64,000 nucleotides of DNA from Methylomonas sp. EFPC3. GTDB taxonomy: Bacteria; Pseudomonadota; Gammaproteobacteria; Methylococcales; Methylomonadaceae. Location of the stretch: contig NZ_CP116398.1 in the NCBI RefSeq assembly GCF_029643245.1, positions 1,116,001 through 1,180,000 on the forward strand. The letters run 5' to 3'. Positions 49,670 to 58,190 of the stretch are shown in pieces. Position numbers and translations under genes: made by a program. How positions within the stretch are numbered: the stretch's first letter is position 1; each line of letters opens with the position of its first letter. Under the pieces are notes generated by a model, which made no database searches, had not been told where the DNA came from, and worked only from the letters and a program-made list of their open reading frames with translations.

Positions 49670-49833
49670 CTCTTTAGCGTTTTGACTATGTTCCCTATTA
49701 ATAGTCTTGTCTGGCGTTTCGCCAGACACTAACTTATTGTTGACATTTAGGTTGCGTTAGAAAATTTTCTACCGCTCCTCCGTGTCCTCCGGATCGCTAG
49801 AAAATTTTCTAACGCCCCCTTAAATGTAAAGAG
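49670..49833 (+). ncRNA. Retron msr-msd ncRNA
   Basis: All canonical parts can be read. a1 CTCTTTA (49670-49676) pairs with a2 TAAAGAG (49827-49833). The AGC after a1 puts the likely branching guanosine at 49677. msr hairpins: GACTAT..ATAGTC (49683-49705) and GTCTGGCG-TTT-CGCCAGAC (49709-49727). The msd stem has an outer ACATTTA/TAAATGT pair (49743-49749 with 49821-49827; the last base is shared with a2) and a perfect inner 18-bp stem, 49754-49771 with 49798-49815. Length 164 nt, similar to Ec86. Reverse transcription of msd would give msDNA of about 70-85 nt. Confidence 0.88.
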
Positions 49834-49840
49834 TATCAAA

Positions 49841-49863
49841 ACGGGCTGTTAAAGCCCGTTTTT
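49841..49863 (+). terminator. Intrinsic terminator between retron ncRNA and effector gene
   Basis: ACGGGCT (49841-49847) pairs with AGCCCGT (49853-49859), followed by TTTT to 49863, only 3 nt before the effector ATG. It would end most ncRNA transcripts and let a fraction read into the effector-RT genes. Confidence 0.8.
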
Positions 49864-49866
49864 ATT

Positions 49867-50862
49867 ATGATTGACGGATCGTATTTTGTGAGCAAAGAAT
49901 TTGAAGATAAATTAATTTTAGAATTCGAAAAGCTAGATCCGAAAAAATTATCAATTCTTTTATCGAGGCAACACATATTCTTATGTGGCGGCCTTGTTGA
50001 TGCCAAGATAGCAATTCCACCAAGTTTCAGAGATAGATTTGTTAGTTACATATCAAAAAAGAATAACATCTTATCTCAGTCCATAATTCTTGCAGAAAGA
50101 TTCAAAGACTACTTCAAAGAAAATAATTACTCAGACTTATTGGTATTCGAGGATGAGATTGCAAATCTATCAACCTTAGTTATTATTTTTCTTGAAAGTC
50201 CAGGCTCTCTTGTAGAGCTTGGTATGTTCTGTAGCAAACCTTATTTTTACAAAAAATTGATTATTGTTGCGCCTCAAAAAGAGGTGCAAGAAGAAGATTC
50301 ATTTATTTTTCTAGGGCCACTCGAAAACATAAGGCGAAAGGATAATTCGTCTGTTGTCGTCTATCCATGGCCAGATTCTAAAGTTCTGAATTTTGATGAC
50401 AATATTTTATCAGACTTGCTAAGCCATGTTGAAGGAAAGTTATTTTCGATTTCAAAGGAAAAGTCCGTAAGATTTGAAAATGAAAATAGTGGCCACAGAT
50501 CGCTCTTGATACTTGAAGTGGTTAGATTATGCTTTCCAATTCTAATTAGTGAGATTGAGCTTGCGCTAGAAGCATTAAACATATCTATGCCTGAAAGCGA
50601 AATTTCAAGGCACTTGTACTTATTATCAAGATTTAATTTAATTGAAAAGCAGTTTTATAGCAAAAATAAATATTATTTTCCGAAAAATATAGATGAGCAG
50701 GTAGCAAGGTTTTCCGCTAAATCAGGTAATAATGTGGTTGATGCTAATAAAATAAGAATGAGCATAGCTCAGTCATATGTTTTATCAAGAGACTCGAGTG
50801 ACATAAAGAGGGCAACCGCTCGAAAATTGATCTTGGAATCTTTGAACGGTGTTTCACAATGA
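49867..50862 (+). CDS. Retron effector: deoxyribosyltransferase-like domain plus winged helix (type II)
   Basis: 331 residues. N-terminal NDT-like domain: HIFLCGG (36-42), acidic VFEDEIANLSTLVIIFLESPGS and SPGSLVELGMF (111-121) with the likely catalytic Glu117, and FLGPLENIRRK. The C-terminal part (about 205-330) is winged-helix-like (ISEIELALEALNISMPESEI). The same motifs and order occur in the Ec86/Eco1 effector, a toxin reported to hydrolyse NAD+ and to be held inactive by msDNA and RT. No clear ribosome site precedes the ATG; a GTG at 49888 is an alternative. Very AT-rich relative to the host. Confidence 0.9.
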   Translation: MIDGSYFVSKEFEDKLILEFEKLDPKKLSILLSRQHIFLCGGLVDAKIAIPPSFRDRFVSYISKKNNILSQSIILAERFKDYFKENNYSDLLVFEDEIANLSTLVIIFLESPGSLVELGMFCSKPYFYKKLIIVAPQKEVQEEDSFIFLGPLENIRRKDNSSVVVYPWPDSKVLNFDDNILSDLLSHVEGKLFSISKEKSVRFENENSGHRSLLILEVVRLCFPILISEIELALEALNISMPESEISRHLYLLSRFNLIEKQFYSKNKYYFPKNIDEQVARFSAKSGNNVVDANKIRMSIAQSYVLSRDSSDIKRATARKLILESLNGVSQ

Positions 50863-51809
50863 ATGTACTCCAATATTTGTGCAACACACTCTGCATGAGT
50901 AAGCCAGAGATTATCAAGTTTTGTCTGACATCACCGCATCGTTATAAAACATATAAAATTCCAAAAAGGAATTCGGATCAGAAAAGAACCATATCGCACC
51001 CATCAAAGGAATTAAAGTTTATTCAGAGAGTATTGAATGATTACTTACGTGAAAAACTACCAATTCATGATTGCGCCTATGCATATAAACATGGGCTTAA
51101 CATAAAAGACAATGCCGAGGTTCATGCTAGCACTAAATATTTTCTTAAAATGGACTTTGAGGATTTTTTTCCCAGCATAACGCCGGATTTTTTCTTTACA
51201 ATGCTTGATAAGGCAGGGCTGGAAATAAATGAAATTGATTCAATTTTGTTAAAGAACTTTATTTTTTGCAAAGCCTCCAGGAAAAGTGGCTTATTTTTAA
51301 GTATAGGGGCTCCAAGCTCGCCACTTATATCTAACTTTGTATTATTTGGGTTTGACAAAAATATCAAGAGATTTTGTGCAGAGAAAAATATAAATTATAC
51401 CAGGTATGCGGATGACCTAACTTTTTCTTCTAACATTAAAAATTCTTTATTTGAGATTCCAGAAATTGTTAAATATTATTTAGATATAGAAACTAACGGT
51501 AAAATCAAAATAAATAAAAGAAAAACAGTTTTTTCCTCAAAAGCTCATAACAGACATGTGACCGGCGTTACTTTAACAAACGATGAAAAGCTATCTGTAG
51601 GCAGGGATCGAAAAAGACTGATTTCAGCAATGATACATCATTTCAAATGTGAAAAACTCGATCCAACTGAAATTGAAAAGTTAAAGGGGCTAATGTCTTT
51701 TGTAAATTATATTGAAGGAGATTTTTATAGGCGCATGATAATAAAGTATGGCTCCGAGACTATTGATAAGTTAAACAATTATAAGCAAGTAAAACGTGAT
51801 GCTAAATAG
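50859..51809 (+). CDS. Retron reverse transcriptase
   Basis: 316 residues. Retron hallmarks: NAXXH as NAEVH (85-89), DFEDFFPSI (99-107), the catalytic RYADDLTF with YADD (183-186) and the VTG motif (234-236; HVTGVTL). It lacks maturase or integrase domains. Its ATG overlaps the effector stop (ATGA), so the two are coupled. It makes msDNA from the upstream ncRNA. AT-rich, signs of horizontal origin. Confidence 0.95.
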   Translation: MNVLQYLCNTLCMSKPEIIKFCLTSPHRYKTYKIPKRNSDQKRTISHPSKELKFIQRVLNDYLREKLPIHDCAYAYKHGLNIKDNAEVHASTKYFLKMDFEDFFPSITPDFFFTMLDKAGLEINEIDSILLKNFIFCKASRKSGLFLSIGAPSSPLISNFVLFGFDKNIKRFCAEKNINYTRYADDLTFSSNIKNSLFEIPEIVKYYLDIETNGKIKINKRKTVFSSKAHNRHVTGVTLTNDEKLSVGRDRKRLISAMIHHFKCEKLDPTEIEKLKGLMSFVNYIEGDFYRRMIIKYGSETIDKLNNYKQVKRDAK

Positions 51810-51908
51810 GAAATCACGAAAGACAATAAAATGCAAATAGTCGCCCTTGATTCCGCTTACCCTTTATTAAGGCTGCGAGACCAACATCAGTCCACTTTTT
51901 CCAATCAA

Positions 51909-52783
51909 TCAATACGCTTGCACCCCAAACCGCAACAACATCCTCGGCAAAATATCATCCAGATTCAGCACATCCTTATCGGTCAACTCAATCAGATTGA
52001 AATTATACTTCTGATAAATTGCGAGTTTTTCCTGTTTTCGGGCCTGGTATTTGGCGTCGTTTTCATAGCCCCAGAATTCGATATAGACCTTACCGGTGGG
52101 GATGTAAAAGCGCAGTACATTTCCTCTTCGATCGGCAGTTTGCGTTCGTAGGCGTGGACGATTTCGGCCATGTACAGCCAGTTGTCGATCAACATTTCCG
52201 CCTTGGAGCGGACGAAGTGGCCGTCGGTGGTGCGGTGGGTGGCTTCGAATTTGTGGCGGAAGCTGTCCATTTTGTCGGCGTCGGTTTTGGGTTTGTCGAC
52301 GCCCTTGATGTTATCGACGTTGTCTTTCAGCGCGCGGTTGCGAACTATTTTTTCCGGCCAGCGCACGTAAGGAATGCCGGAGCGGCTGTCTTCGCCTTGT
52401 TCGGCTCCCATCGCCAAGCCTTGCTCGGTGACCAGCCAGCCTTTCAAGCCTTTTTTGATCCAGCCCAGTTCCGACAGGATGTAATTCATTTTATTGGCCG
52501 GGAGCTCGAATTGCTGCCCCAGCACGGTGGCGGTCAGCAATTTTGGCGCATCCGGTTTGCTCGGTATGTTGGGTAACTGAAAGTCTTCCGGCCAGGCCAC
52601 GTATTGGCCGTATTTCCCGGTCAGATAAACGCCGCCGGCGGCAACCCCGGCGTTGGTCAGTTGCCACTTGTCGTCTTGTTTTTCGATCAAACCCAAAGTG
52701 CTCAGTTGCCCGAACATTTGTTCCTGCGTTACCCCTCGCAGCTTGGCGAATTGGGTGGTGGAAAGGTATTTCTCGTCACTCAT
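51909..52783 (-). pseudogene. Frameshifted HTH plus PD-(D/E)XK nuclease-like protein
   Basis: The 5' frame (52783 to 51992) encodes an N-terminal HTH-like repeat region (YLSTTQFAKLRGVTQEQMF) and RSKAEMLIDNWLYMAEIVHAYERKL. At an A-run at 52106-52109 the conserved sequence moves to another frame: FYIPTGKVYIEFWGYEND, ARKQEKLAIYQKYNF, LDDILPRMLLRFGVQAY, ending at 51909. One missing T on the coding strand explains it. E..D..YIEFWG..K is a PD-(D/E)XK-like nuclease pattern. Either a real frameshift or an assembly error. Relatives are sometimes annotated glycerol kinase, which the sequence does not support. Confidence 0.72.
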
Positions 52784-52926
52784 CGCTGTAGTTCTCTAGT
52801 TAGATGAAGCGAAGTGTAGACCATCGATAATCGCTACCGCAAAGTGATTGGCAACGGTTGGTGGACCCTGGCAAGAAAAGAACTTGGGGTAACTTGTTGG
52901 GCTATACCGAGGAAATCGCGGCGCAA

Positions 52927-52961
52927 CAAAAAACCCGCTAAGCCTTTACAGCTTGCGGGTT
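52927..52961 (-). terminator. Terminator downstream of tRNA-Leu
   Basis: Read leftward: AACCCGC-AAGC / GCTT-A-GCGGGTT stem followed by TTTTTT. It lies 9 nt beyond the CCA end of the tRNA. Confidence 0.8.
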
Positions 52962-52969
52962 CTTGGATT

Positions 52970-53056
52970 TGGTGCCTCAGACCGGAATCGAACCGGTACG
53001 ACCTTTCGGTCGCGAGATTTTAAGTCTCGTGCGTCTACCTATTTCGCCACCGAGGC
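52970..53056 (-). tRNA. tRNA-Leu (anticodon UAA)
   Basis: 87 nt including an encoded CCA. The acceptor stem GCCTCGG pairs with CTGAGGC (one wobble), a long variable arm (CGACCGAAAGGTCG) marks a class II tRNA, the T-loop GGTTCGATTCC is standard, and the anticodon loop CTTAAAA gives anticodon TAA. Confidence 0.97.
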
Positions 53057-53151
53057 TTTCCGAACATGTGTTGGAAGGCCGCGAATTCTAAAGCAATGCC
53101 GGGAATTGTCAATCGAAACTTGGCACGCCCGGCGACCGATGCGGTATCGGC

Positions 53152-54333
53152 TTAAATTGCTTGTTTGATCCGGGCCAGTGCGTTTTCCAGATTGGCCATG
53201 CTGGTGGCGATGGAAATCCGGATGTGGCCGGGGCAGCCAAACGCAGAGCCTGGCACGAGGGCGACGCCGGCTTTTTCGATCAAAAATTCGGCAAACTCCA
53301 GGTCGTCGTTGATGCCGTCCAGACGTGCCAACAGCTTTTCGACGTTGGGGAATACGTAAAAGGTGCCGTCGGTCGGCAAGCATTCAATGCCGTCGATGCT
53401 GTTTAATTCGGCGACGACATAATCGTGGCGTTTCTTGAATTCGACCATCATGGTATCGATGCAGCCTTGGTCGCCGTTCAAGGCTTCTTCGGCGGCGACT
53501 TGCGAAATCGAGGTCGGGTTGGAGGTGCTTTGCGACTGGATGATGCACATCGCGTCGATCAAATCGGCTGGGCCAGCGGCATAGCCGATGCGCCAGCCGG
53601 TCATGGAATAGGCTTTGGAGACGCCGTTTAAAACGATGGTGCGGTCGTAAAAGTCCGGGTGGGCGTTGAGTATGTTGACGAATTGGCCTTTGTTCCACAG
53701 GATCAACTCATACATGTCGTCGGTGGCGATCAAAATCTCGGGATAGTCGCGCAATACGTCGCCCAAGGCTTTTAATTCATCCAAGCTGTATGCCGCGCCG
53801 GTCGGGTTGGAAGGGCTGTTGATCACCAGCAAGCGGGTTTTCGGGGTGATCGCCGCGCGCAATTGTGCCGGCGTGATTTTGAAACCCTGGCTTTGGCCGG
53901 TTTCAATAATCACTGGTACGCCGTCCGCCAGTAACACCATATCCGGATACGAGACCCAATACGGCGCCGGAATGATGACTTCGTCGCCGGGATTGAGCAG
54001 GGCTTGCGCGAGGTTGAAGAAGCTCTGTTTGCCGCCGCAAGATACCAAGATTTGTTTGGCTTGGTATTCCAGGCCGTTGTCGCGTTTGAATTTGGCAATA
54101 ATGGCTTTTTTCAGGCCGGCGGTACCGTCCACGGCGGTATATTTGGTAAATCCGGAGTTAATGGCCTGGATTGCGGCGTTTTTGATGTGGTCCGGCGTAT
54201 CGAAATCGGGTTCGCCGGCGCCCAGGCCGATAATGTCCTTACCGGCAGCGCGCATCGCGGCGGCTCTGGCGGTGATGGCCAGGGTAGGGGAGGGTTTAAC
54301 CGCTTTAACTCGGTCGGACAGTTTGATGCTCAT
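53152..54333 (-). CDS. aspC: Aspartate/aromatic aminotransferase (PLP, class I)
   Basis: 393 residues. PLP-binding Lys240 in NGVSKAYSMTGWRIGY, NSPSNPTGA (172-180), DDMYE (205-209), and the N-terminal LGAGEPDFDTP. This is the Thermus/Bacillus-type aspartate aminotransferase subfamily (Ib). It transfers the amino group between aspartate and 2-oxoglutarate. Ends about 95 nt from tRNA-Leu. Confidence 0.95.
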   Translation of the reverse strand: MSIKLSDRVKAVKPSPTLAITARAAAMRAAGKDIIGLGAGEPDFDTPDHIKNAAIQAINSGFTKYTAVDGTAGLKKAIIAKFKRDNGLEYQAKQILVSCGGKQSFFNLAQALLNPGDEVIIPAPYWVSYPDMVLLADGVPVIIETGQSQGFKITPAQLRAAITPKTRLLVINSPSNPTGAAYSLDELKALGDVLRDYPEILIATDDMYELILWNKGQFVNILNAHPDFYDRTIVLNGVSKAYSMTGWRIGYAAGPADLIDAMCIIQSQSTSNPTSISQVAAEEALNGDQGCIDTMMVEFKKRHDYVVAELNSIDGIECLPTDGTFYVFPNVEKLLARLDGINDDLEFAEFLIEKAGVALVPGSAFGCPGHIRISIATSMANLENALARIKQAI

Positions 54334-54388
54334 GATTCCTCGGTCGAAATTTACTCAAATGGTCGGCATTATACGGTATAAGCCGGCA

Positions 54389-55828
54389 TCAAACATGGTG
54401 TTTTGCGGCCAACTGGTCGGCATAATTTTCCAGAGCGTCCAGTAGCGTGTGATTCTGGCCACTATCGGCGCGCAAGGCGTTGATTTTTTCCCGGAACTGC
54501 GCCAAGCCCATGTAACCGGCGCTTTCCCGTTCCAGCCGGTCGCGGCAAAACGCCGACCATTGCCGGCGCTCTTCCTGGGTCAATTTGTCCGGGTAATTTC
54601 TGGCGCGGTAGCGAAACAGCATTTCCGGCAGACGCAAGTCTTCGAATTCGGATTCGAAATCGGCCAAGCTCGCGGGGGCGGCTTGTCGCAGCCGTTGGCA
54701 CAGAGACTTGTCGCGCTGGCTGAAAAAGCCGCCGCTATAGATCATCAAATCCGGATCGCTGGGTTTCGTGTCGTCGTTGCGGCGGCCGAACACCTCGGTT
54801 AACTTGGCGTCCAGAGCCGGTGCTGCCTGAATTTGTTTTAGGTGCCGATCATGCACGGCCAAATCCAGTTGCAAGCGCTCCCGGTCGGCCGGTTTCAGCA
54901 CGGAGATCGGCGCCAACACCGGACATTTGTTGATGTGGACAGTTTTCAACGGAATCCGCACCGTTCCCTCCGGCAAGTCCGTGTTAGCCACAAACAGGCG
55001 CTGTTTGATCTCTTCCGCGGATAGCGCCAATAACGGTTCCGGATCGGCGGCAAGGTCGTAAACGATGACTTCGTTGCTATTGGTCGGATGCTGCGCCAGC
55101 GGCAATACCACGGCCAGGCAGTGGTTGCGCGACGGCAAGCGGCCGGAAATATGTACCAACGGCGTAAAACTGCCGAGCCGCAGCAGAGTCGACACTTGGC
55201 TTTTATGGCGGTGGTTGATCAGGTAATCGAACAGTTTGGGCTGCTTTTGTTTGACCAGCTTTGCAATCGCGATCGTCGCGTACACGTCCGACAAGGCATC
55301 GTGCGCGGCGTCGTGCAACAAGCCGTTGGCTTGGGTCAGGTCTTCCAAACGAAAACTGGGCAGGCCGTCTTCCTTGTCCGGCCACTCGATGCCTTCCGGG
55401 CGCAAGGCTCTGGCGGCGCGGACCACGTCGATCAAATCCCAGCGCGAGTTACCGTTTTGCCACTCTCTGGAGTAGGGATCGAAGAAGTTGCGGTAAAGCA
55501 GATTGCGGGTGACTTCGTCGTCGAAGCGGATACTGTTGTAGCCGACGCCGCAGGTGCCGGGCTGAGACAGGGCGTCGTGAATCGTTTCGGCGAATGCCGC
55601 CTCGCAGACACCCTGCGCCGCCGCCAGTTGTGGCGTGATGCCGGTGATCAGGCAGGCTTCCGGATGCGGCAAATAATCGTCGGCCGGCCGACAGTAAAGC
55701 ATGATCGGATCGCCGACGAGGTTGAAGTCGGTATCGGTGCGGACTCCGGCAAATTGGCACGGCCGGTCGCGTTGCGGATCGGCGCCGAAAGTTTCGTAGT
55801 CGTGCCAGAAAAATGTGGTTGAACTCAT
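54389..55828 (-). CDS. sbcB: Exodeoxyribonuclease I
   Basis: 479 residues. DEDD exonuclease: FFWHDYETFGADPQRDRP at the N-terminus (Asp/Glu pair), later LLHDAAHDALSDVYATI; the SH3-like and C-terminal parts follow (KCPVLAPISVL, FRYRARNYPDKLTQEE). It degrades single-stranded DNA 3' to 5' in recombination and mismatch repair, and interacts with SSB. Confidence 0.95.
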   Translation of the reverse strand: MSSTTFFWHDYETFGADPQRDRPCQFAGVRTDTDFNLVGDPIMLYCRPADDYLPHPEACLITGITPQLAAAQGVCEAAFAETIHDALSQPGTCGVGYNSIRFDDEVTRNLLYRNFFDPYSREWQNGNSRWDLIDVVRAARALRPEGIEWPDKEDGLPSFRLEDLTQANGLLHDAAHDALSDVYATIAIAKLVKQKQPKLFDYLINHRHKSQVSTLLRLGSFTPLVHISGRLPSRNHCLAVVLPLAQHPTNSNEVIVYDLAADPEPLLALSAEEIKQRLFVANTDLPEGTVRIPLKTVHINKCPVLAPISVLKPADRERLQLDLAVHDRHLKQIQAAPALDAKLTEVFGRRNDDTKPSDPDLMIYSGGFFSQRDKSLCQRLRQAAPASLADFESEFEDLRLPEMLFRYRARNYPDKLTQEERRQWSAFCRDRLERESAGYMGLAQFREKINALRADSGQNHTLLDALENYADQLAAKHHV

Positions 55829-55951
55829 GAGTGGAACCGGGAGGAGGGCGGCCGGGAAAATTTCCGCAAACGCGCTTTTGCGGATACTGGCGGCGGAAAA
55901 TTATTCTATAATCGCCCGCTCCATTTTATGTGACCTTCATAGGAAAGTGTT

Positions 55952-56548
55952 ATGAAAAAAACCTCGCTACTCGTTTCATCCGTTTTGCTGATGTTCGCCG
56001 GCTTAGCCAATGCGCACGGCCCCGTCAGAGCGAAAATGACCGCTACCGTGACCGTCGACGCACCCGCGGCAAAAGTATGGGATTTGATCAAAAACTACGA
56101 CGACATGTCCTGGCATCCGAGCATCAAAAGCGTGAAAGGTAGCGGCAGCAACGACAAAGGCGCGGTGCGCACGCTGACTTTGGCTAACGGCGGTACCATC
56201 ACCGAGGAATTGAAAGCCTACGATGCCGCCAAAATGAGCTACAAATACAAAATCACCGAAATGAGCAACACCGGCACCATCAAACATGCCGGCCAGGACG
56301 AGCCGTTGCCGGTATTGCCGGTTGGTAACTATGCGGCCGAATTGCAAGTCACTGACAAAGGCGGCAAGACCGAAGTCGAGTGGGTTGCCACTTACTACCG
56401 CGCTTACGTCAACAACAACCCGCCGGCGGAATTGAACGAAGAAGCCGCAGACAAAGCGGTCAGCAACGTGTTGAAAACCGGCCTGGAAGCCTTGTCCAAA
56501 AAAGCTGGCTCCGCGGCTGCACACGTCGAAATCGATATCAAGCGTTAA
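55952..56548 (+). CDS. MxaD-like exported SRPBCC protein
   Basis: 198 residues with a signal peptide (TSLLVSSVLLMFAGLANA). The SRPBCC/START-like fold is indicated by VTVDAPAAKVWDLIKNYDD and KTEVEWVATYYRAY. MxaD is a periplasmic protein of methylotrophs thought to aid electron transfer from methanol dehydrogenase to cytochrome cL. The gene is not next to mxaF here, so the call is by similarity only. A Shine-Dalgarno-like AGGAAAG precedes the ATG. Confidence 0.8.
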   Translation: MKKTSLLVSSVLLMFAGLANAHGPVRAKMTATVTVDAPAAKVWDLIKNYDDMSWHPSIKSVKGSGSNDKGAVRTLTLANGGTITEELKAYDAAKMSYKYKITEMSNTGTIKHAGQDEPLPVLPVGNYAAELQVTDKGGKTEVEWVATYYRAYVNNNPPAELNEEAADKAVSNVLKTGLEALSKKAGSAAAHVEIDIKR

Positions 56549-56612
56549 TCGGCTTTATCCCCGTTCCCGGCCTTGAGCCGGGAACCATTTTCCTCCCGCC
56601 CCCATTTTGTTC

Positions 56613-57563
56613 ATGTCCAGATTCAGGTTTAAGGCTGTTTGCTTATTTGCTATCGCCGCGATGCCGGTTCACGCCAATCCGCGTGCCTTTATCACCAATC
56701 AACTGGATAATTCGGTCTCGGTGATCGATACCCAAAACCGTAGCGTCATCGAAACGATCAAAGTCGAAGGCAAACCGGCCGGCGTGGCGATAAACCCGCT
56801 ATTGAAACAAATTTACGTCAGCACGCCGGAGGGCGGTGGCTTTGCCGTGCTGGACGGCGACAAACTGACCAAGTTGCGAAATGTCAAAGTCGGTGGCGCG
56901 TCGTTGGGCATCACAACTGACCGCAAGGGCCAGCAAATTTTTGTTGCCGATTGGTATGAAAATTCGGTGGCCGTGTTCGATAGCAAGGATTTCAGCCCGT
57001 TAAAAACCATTACTGTGGGTAAATCGCCGTCGGGCATGACCGTCAGCCCCGACAACCGCTGGCTGTACGTCGCCAACCGGATAGACGATTCCATTTCCCA
57101 AATCGATTTGCGCAAACTGACCATCCGCAACACCACCAAAGTCGGCGCTCATCCGTTCGGGATTGCAGTGGATAGCCAAGGCAAGCGCTTGTATTCGGCC
57201 AATGTGGAAAGCGACGATGTTACCGTGTTGGACGCACGCAGCCTGAAACGGCTGGCCACAGTTAAAGTTGGCGCCCGACCTTACGCTGTGGCGCTGGCCA
57301 ATAGCGACGGTTTGTTGTTCGTGACTAATCAGGACGACAGCACCGTCTCGGTCGTCGATACCGCGACCTTGAAACAAGTTGCGGTGATTCCGGTCGGCGA
57401 CAAGCCGGAAGGCATTAGCGCGCACCCGGACGACAGGCATATTTATGTCGCCAATTGGTTCGATAACAATGTCTCGGTCATCGACGCCAAAACCCTGCAA
57501 GTGGTAGATACCATCAATACGGGGGAGGGCAGTCGCGCTTTCGGCGAGTTCATTACGCATTGA
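56613..57563 (+). CDS. YVTN-family seven-bladed beta-propeller protein, exported
   Basis: 316 residues starting at the ATG at 56613 (MSRFRFKAVCLFAIAAMP), a signal peptide ending near HANP. Repeated blades of about 42 residues carry FITNQLDNSVSVIDTQNRSV, FVADWYENSVAVFDSK, YVANRIDDSISQID, FVTNQDDSTVSVVD and YVANWFDNNVSVID. Such propellers are found next to PQQ-dependent alcohol oxidation genes. 64 nt after the MxaD-like gene; both are periplasmic. Confidence 0.85.
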   Translation: MSRFRFKAVCLFAIAAMPVHANPRAFITNQLDNSVSVIDTQNRSVIETIKVEGKPAGVAINPLLKQIYVSTPEGGGFAVLDGDKLTKLRNVKVGGASLGITTDRKGQQIFVADWYENSVAVFDSKDFSPLKTITVGKSPSGMTVSPDNRWLYVANRIDDSISQIDLRKLTIRNTTKVGAHPFGIAVDSQGKRLYSANVESDDVTVLDARSLKRLATVKVGARPYAVALANSDGLLFVTNQDDSTVSVVDTATLKQVAVIPVGDKPEGISAHPDDRHIYVANWFDNNVSVIDAKTLQVVDTINTGEGSRAFGEFITH

Positions 57564-57639
57564 GAGCCGACGGTATTTTGCAGGCGGCACCATTGCGGTG
57601 GTAGACTGCGCGCCGGCTTTAAAACTCGTTGAGAACTTT

Positions 57640-57930
57640 ATGACTGAAAACGTCGAAGATTTAACTATTCGTTACGAAGATGGCGGCGTCGAGACCGTCA
57701 AGGAATTGGACAAGAAGATCCTGAGCAAAGGCGCCTGGGCCACTGTGATTTTCCGTTATCAGGACTGGGAACCGGCCAAAAATCAATACAGCCAGGACCG
57801 TTTCAGCATCCGCCGTTACCAAAAACGCAACGGCGAATACCAACAAAAATCCAAGTTCAATATTTCCAGCGAAAAGCAGGCTCAGGAATTAATTGAAGCT
57901 TTGCAGGGCTGGCTTGCAGAGAGCAAGTAA
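57640..57930 (+). CDS. Conserved hypothetical protein (96 aa)
   Basis: ATG at 57640. Compact soluble protein with EDGGVETVKELDKKILSKGA, WATVIFRYQDWEPAKNQYS, FSIRRYQKRNGEYQQKSKFN and a C-terminal helix (AQELIEALQGWL). I recall similar proteins in methanotrophs and other gammaproteobacteria with no known role. Confidence 0.75.
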   Translation: MTENVEDLTIRYEDGGVETVKELDKKILSKGAWATVIFRYQDWEPAKNQYSQDRFSIRRYQKRNGEYQQKSKFNISSEKQAQELIEALQGWLAESK

Positions 57931-57965
57931 CTGTCCGGTTAGCGGGACAATTTCCCGCTAACACC

Positions 57966-58190
57966 TCAATCCACCCATTCGTAAATTTCGGTCAGCAGCG
58001 GATCGCATTTGCAACAACCGCCGCTGCCGCAAGCGCTGCCGGCCGCAGTTTGCTTGACCTTACCTTTGCTGATCCATTTGCCGAGCATGCCTCTCAAGGC
58101 GTCGGCGTCCATGTGAAAATGCAGGACCAAATCGTGCAGCGTAGCCCGGCGCTTGTCCTGCAAATAGCCGCGCAAGTCAGACAATATCAT
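57966..58190 (-). CDS. feoC: FeoC-like transcriptional regulator
   Basis: 74 residues. Winged-helix N-terminus (ILSDLRGYLQDKRRATLHDL, LRGMLGKWISKGKV) and a Cys-rich loop (ACGSGGCCKCDP) likely to hold an Fe-S cluster, typical of FeoC. It regulates or stabilises FeoB. It overlaps the feoB stop by 4 nt. Confidence 0.9.
   Translation of the reverse strand: MILSDLRGYLQDKRRATLHDLVLHFHMDADALRGMLGKWISKGKVKQTAAGSACGSGGCCKCDPLLTEIYEWVD

Noticed and set aside
49743-49827. ACATTTA/TAAATGT as the retron a1/a2 pair
   Set aside because: It lies inside the msd, after both msr hairpins. CTCTTTA followed by AGC, before the hairpins, pairs with TAAAGAG after the msd and fits the retron order better.
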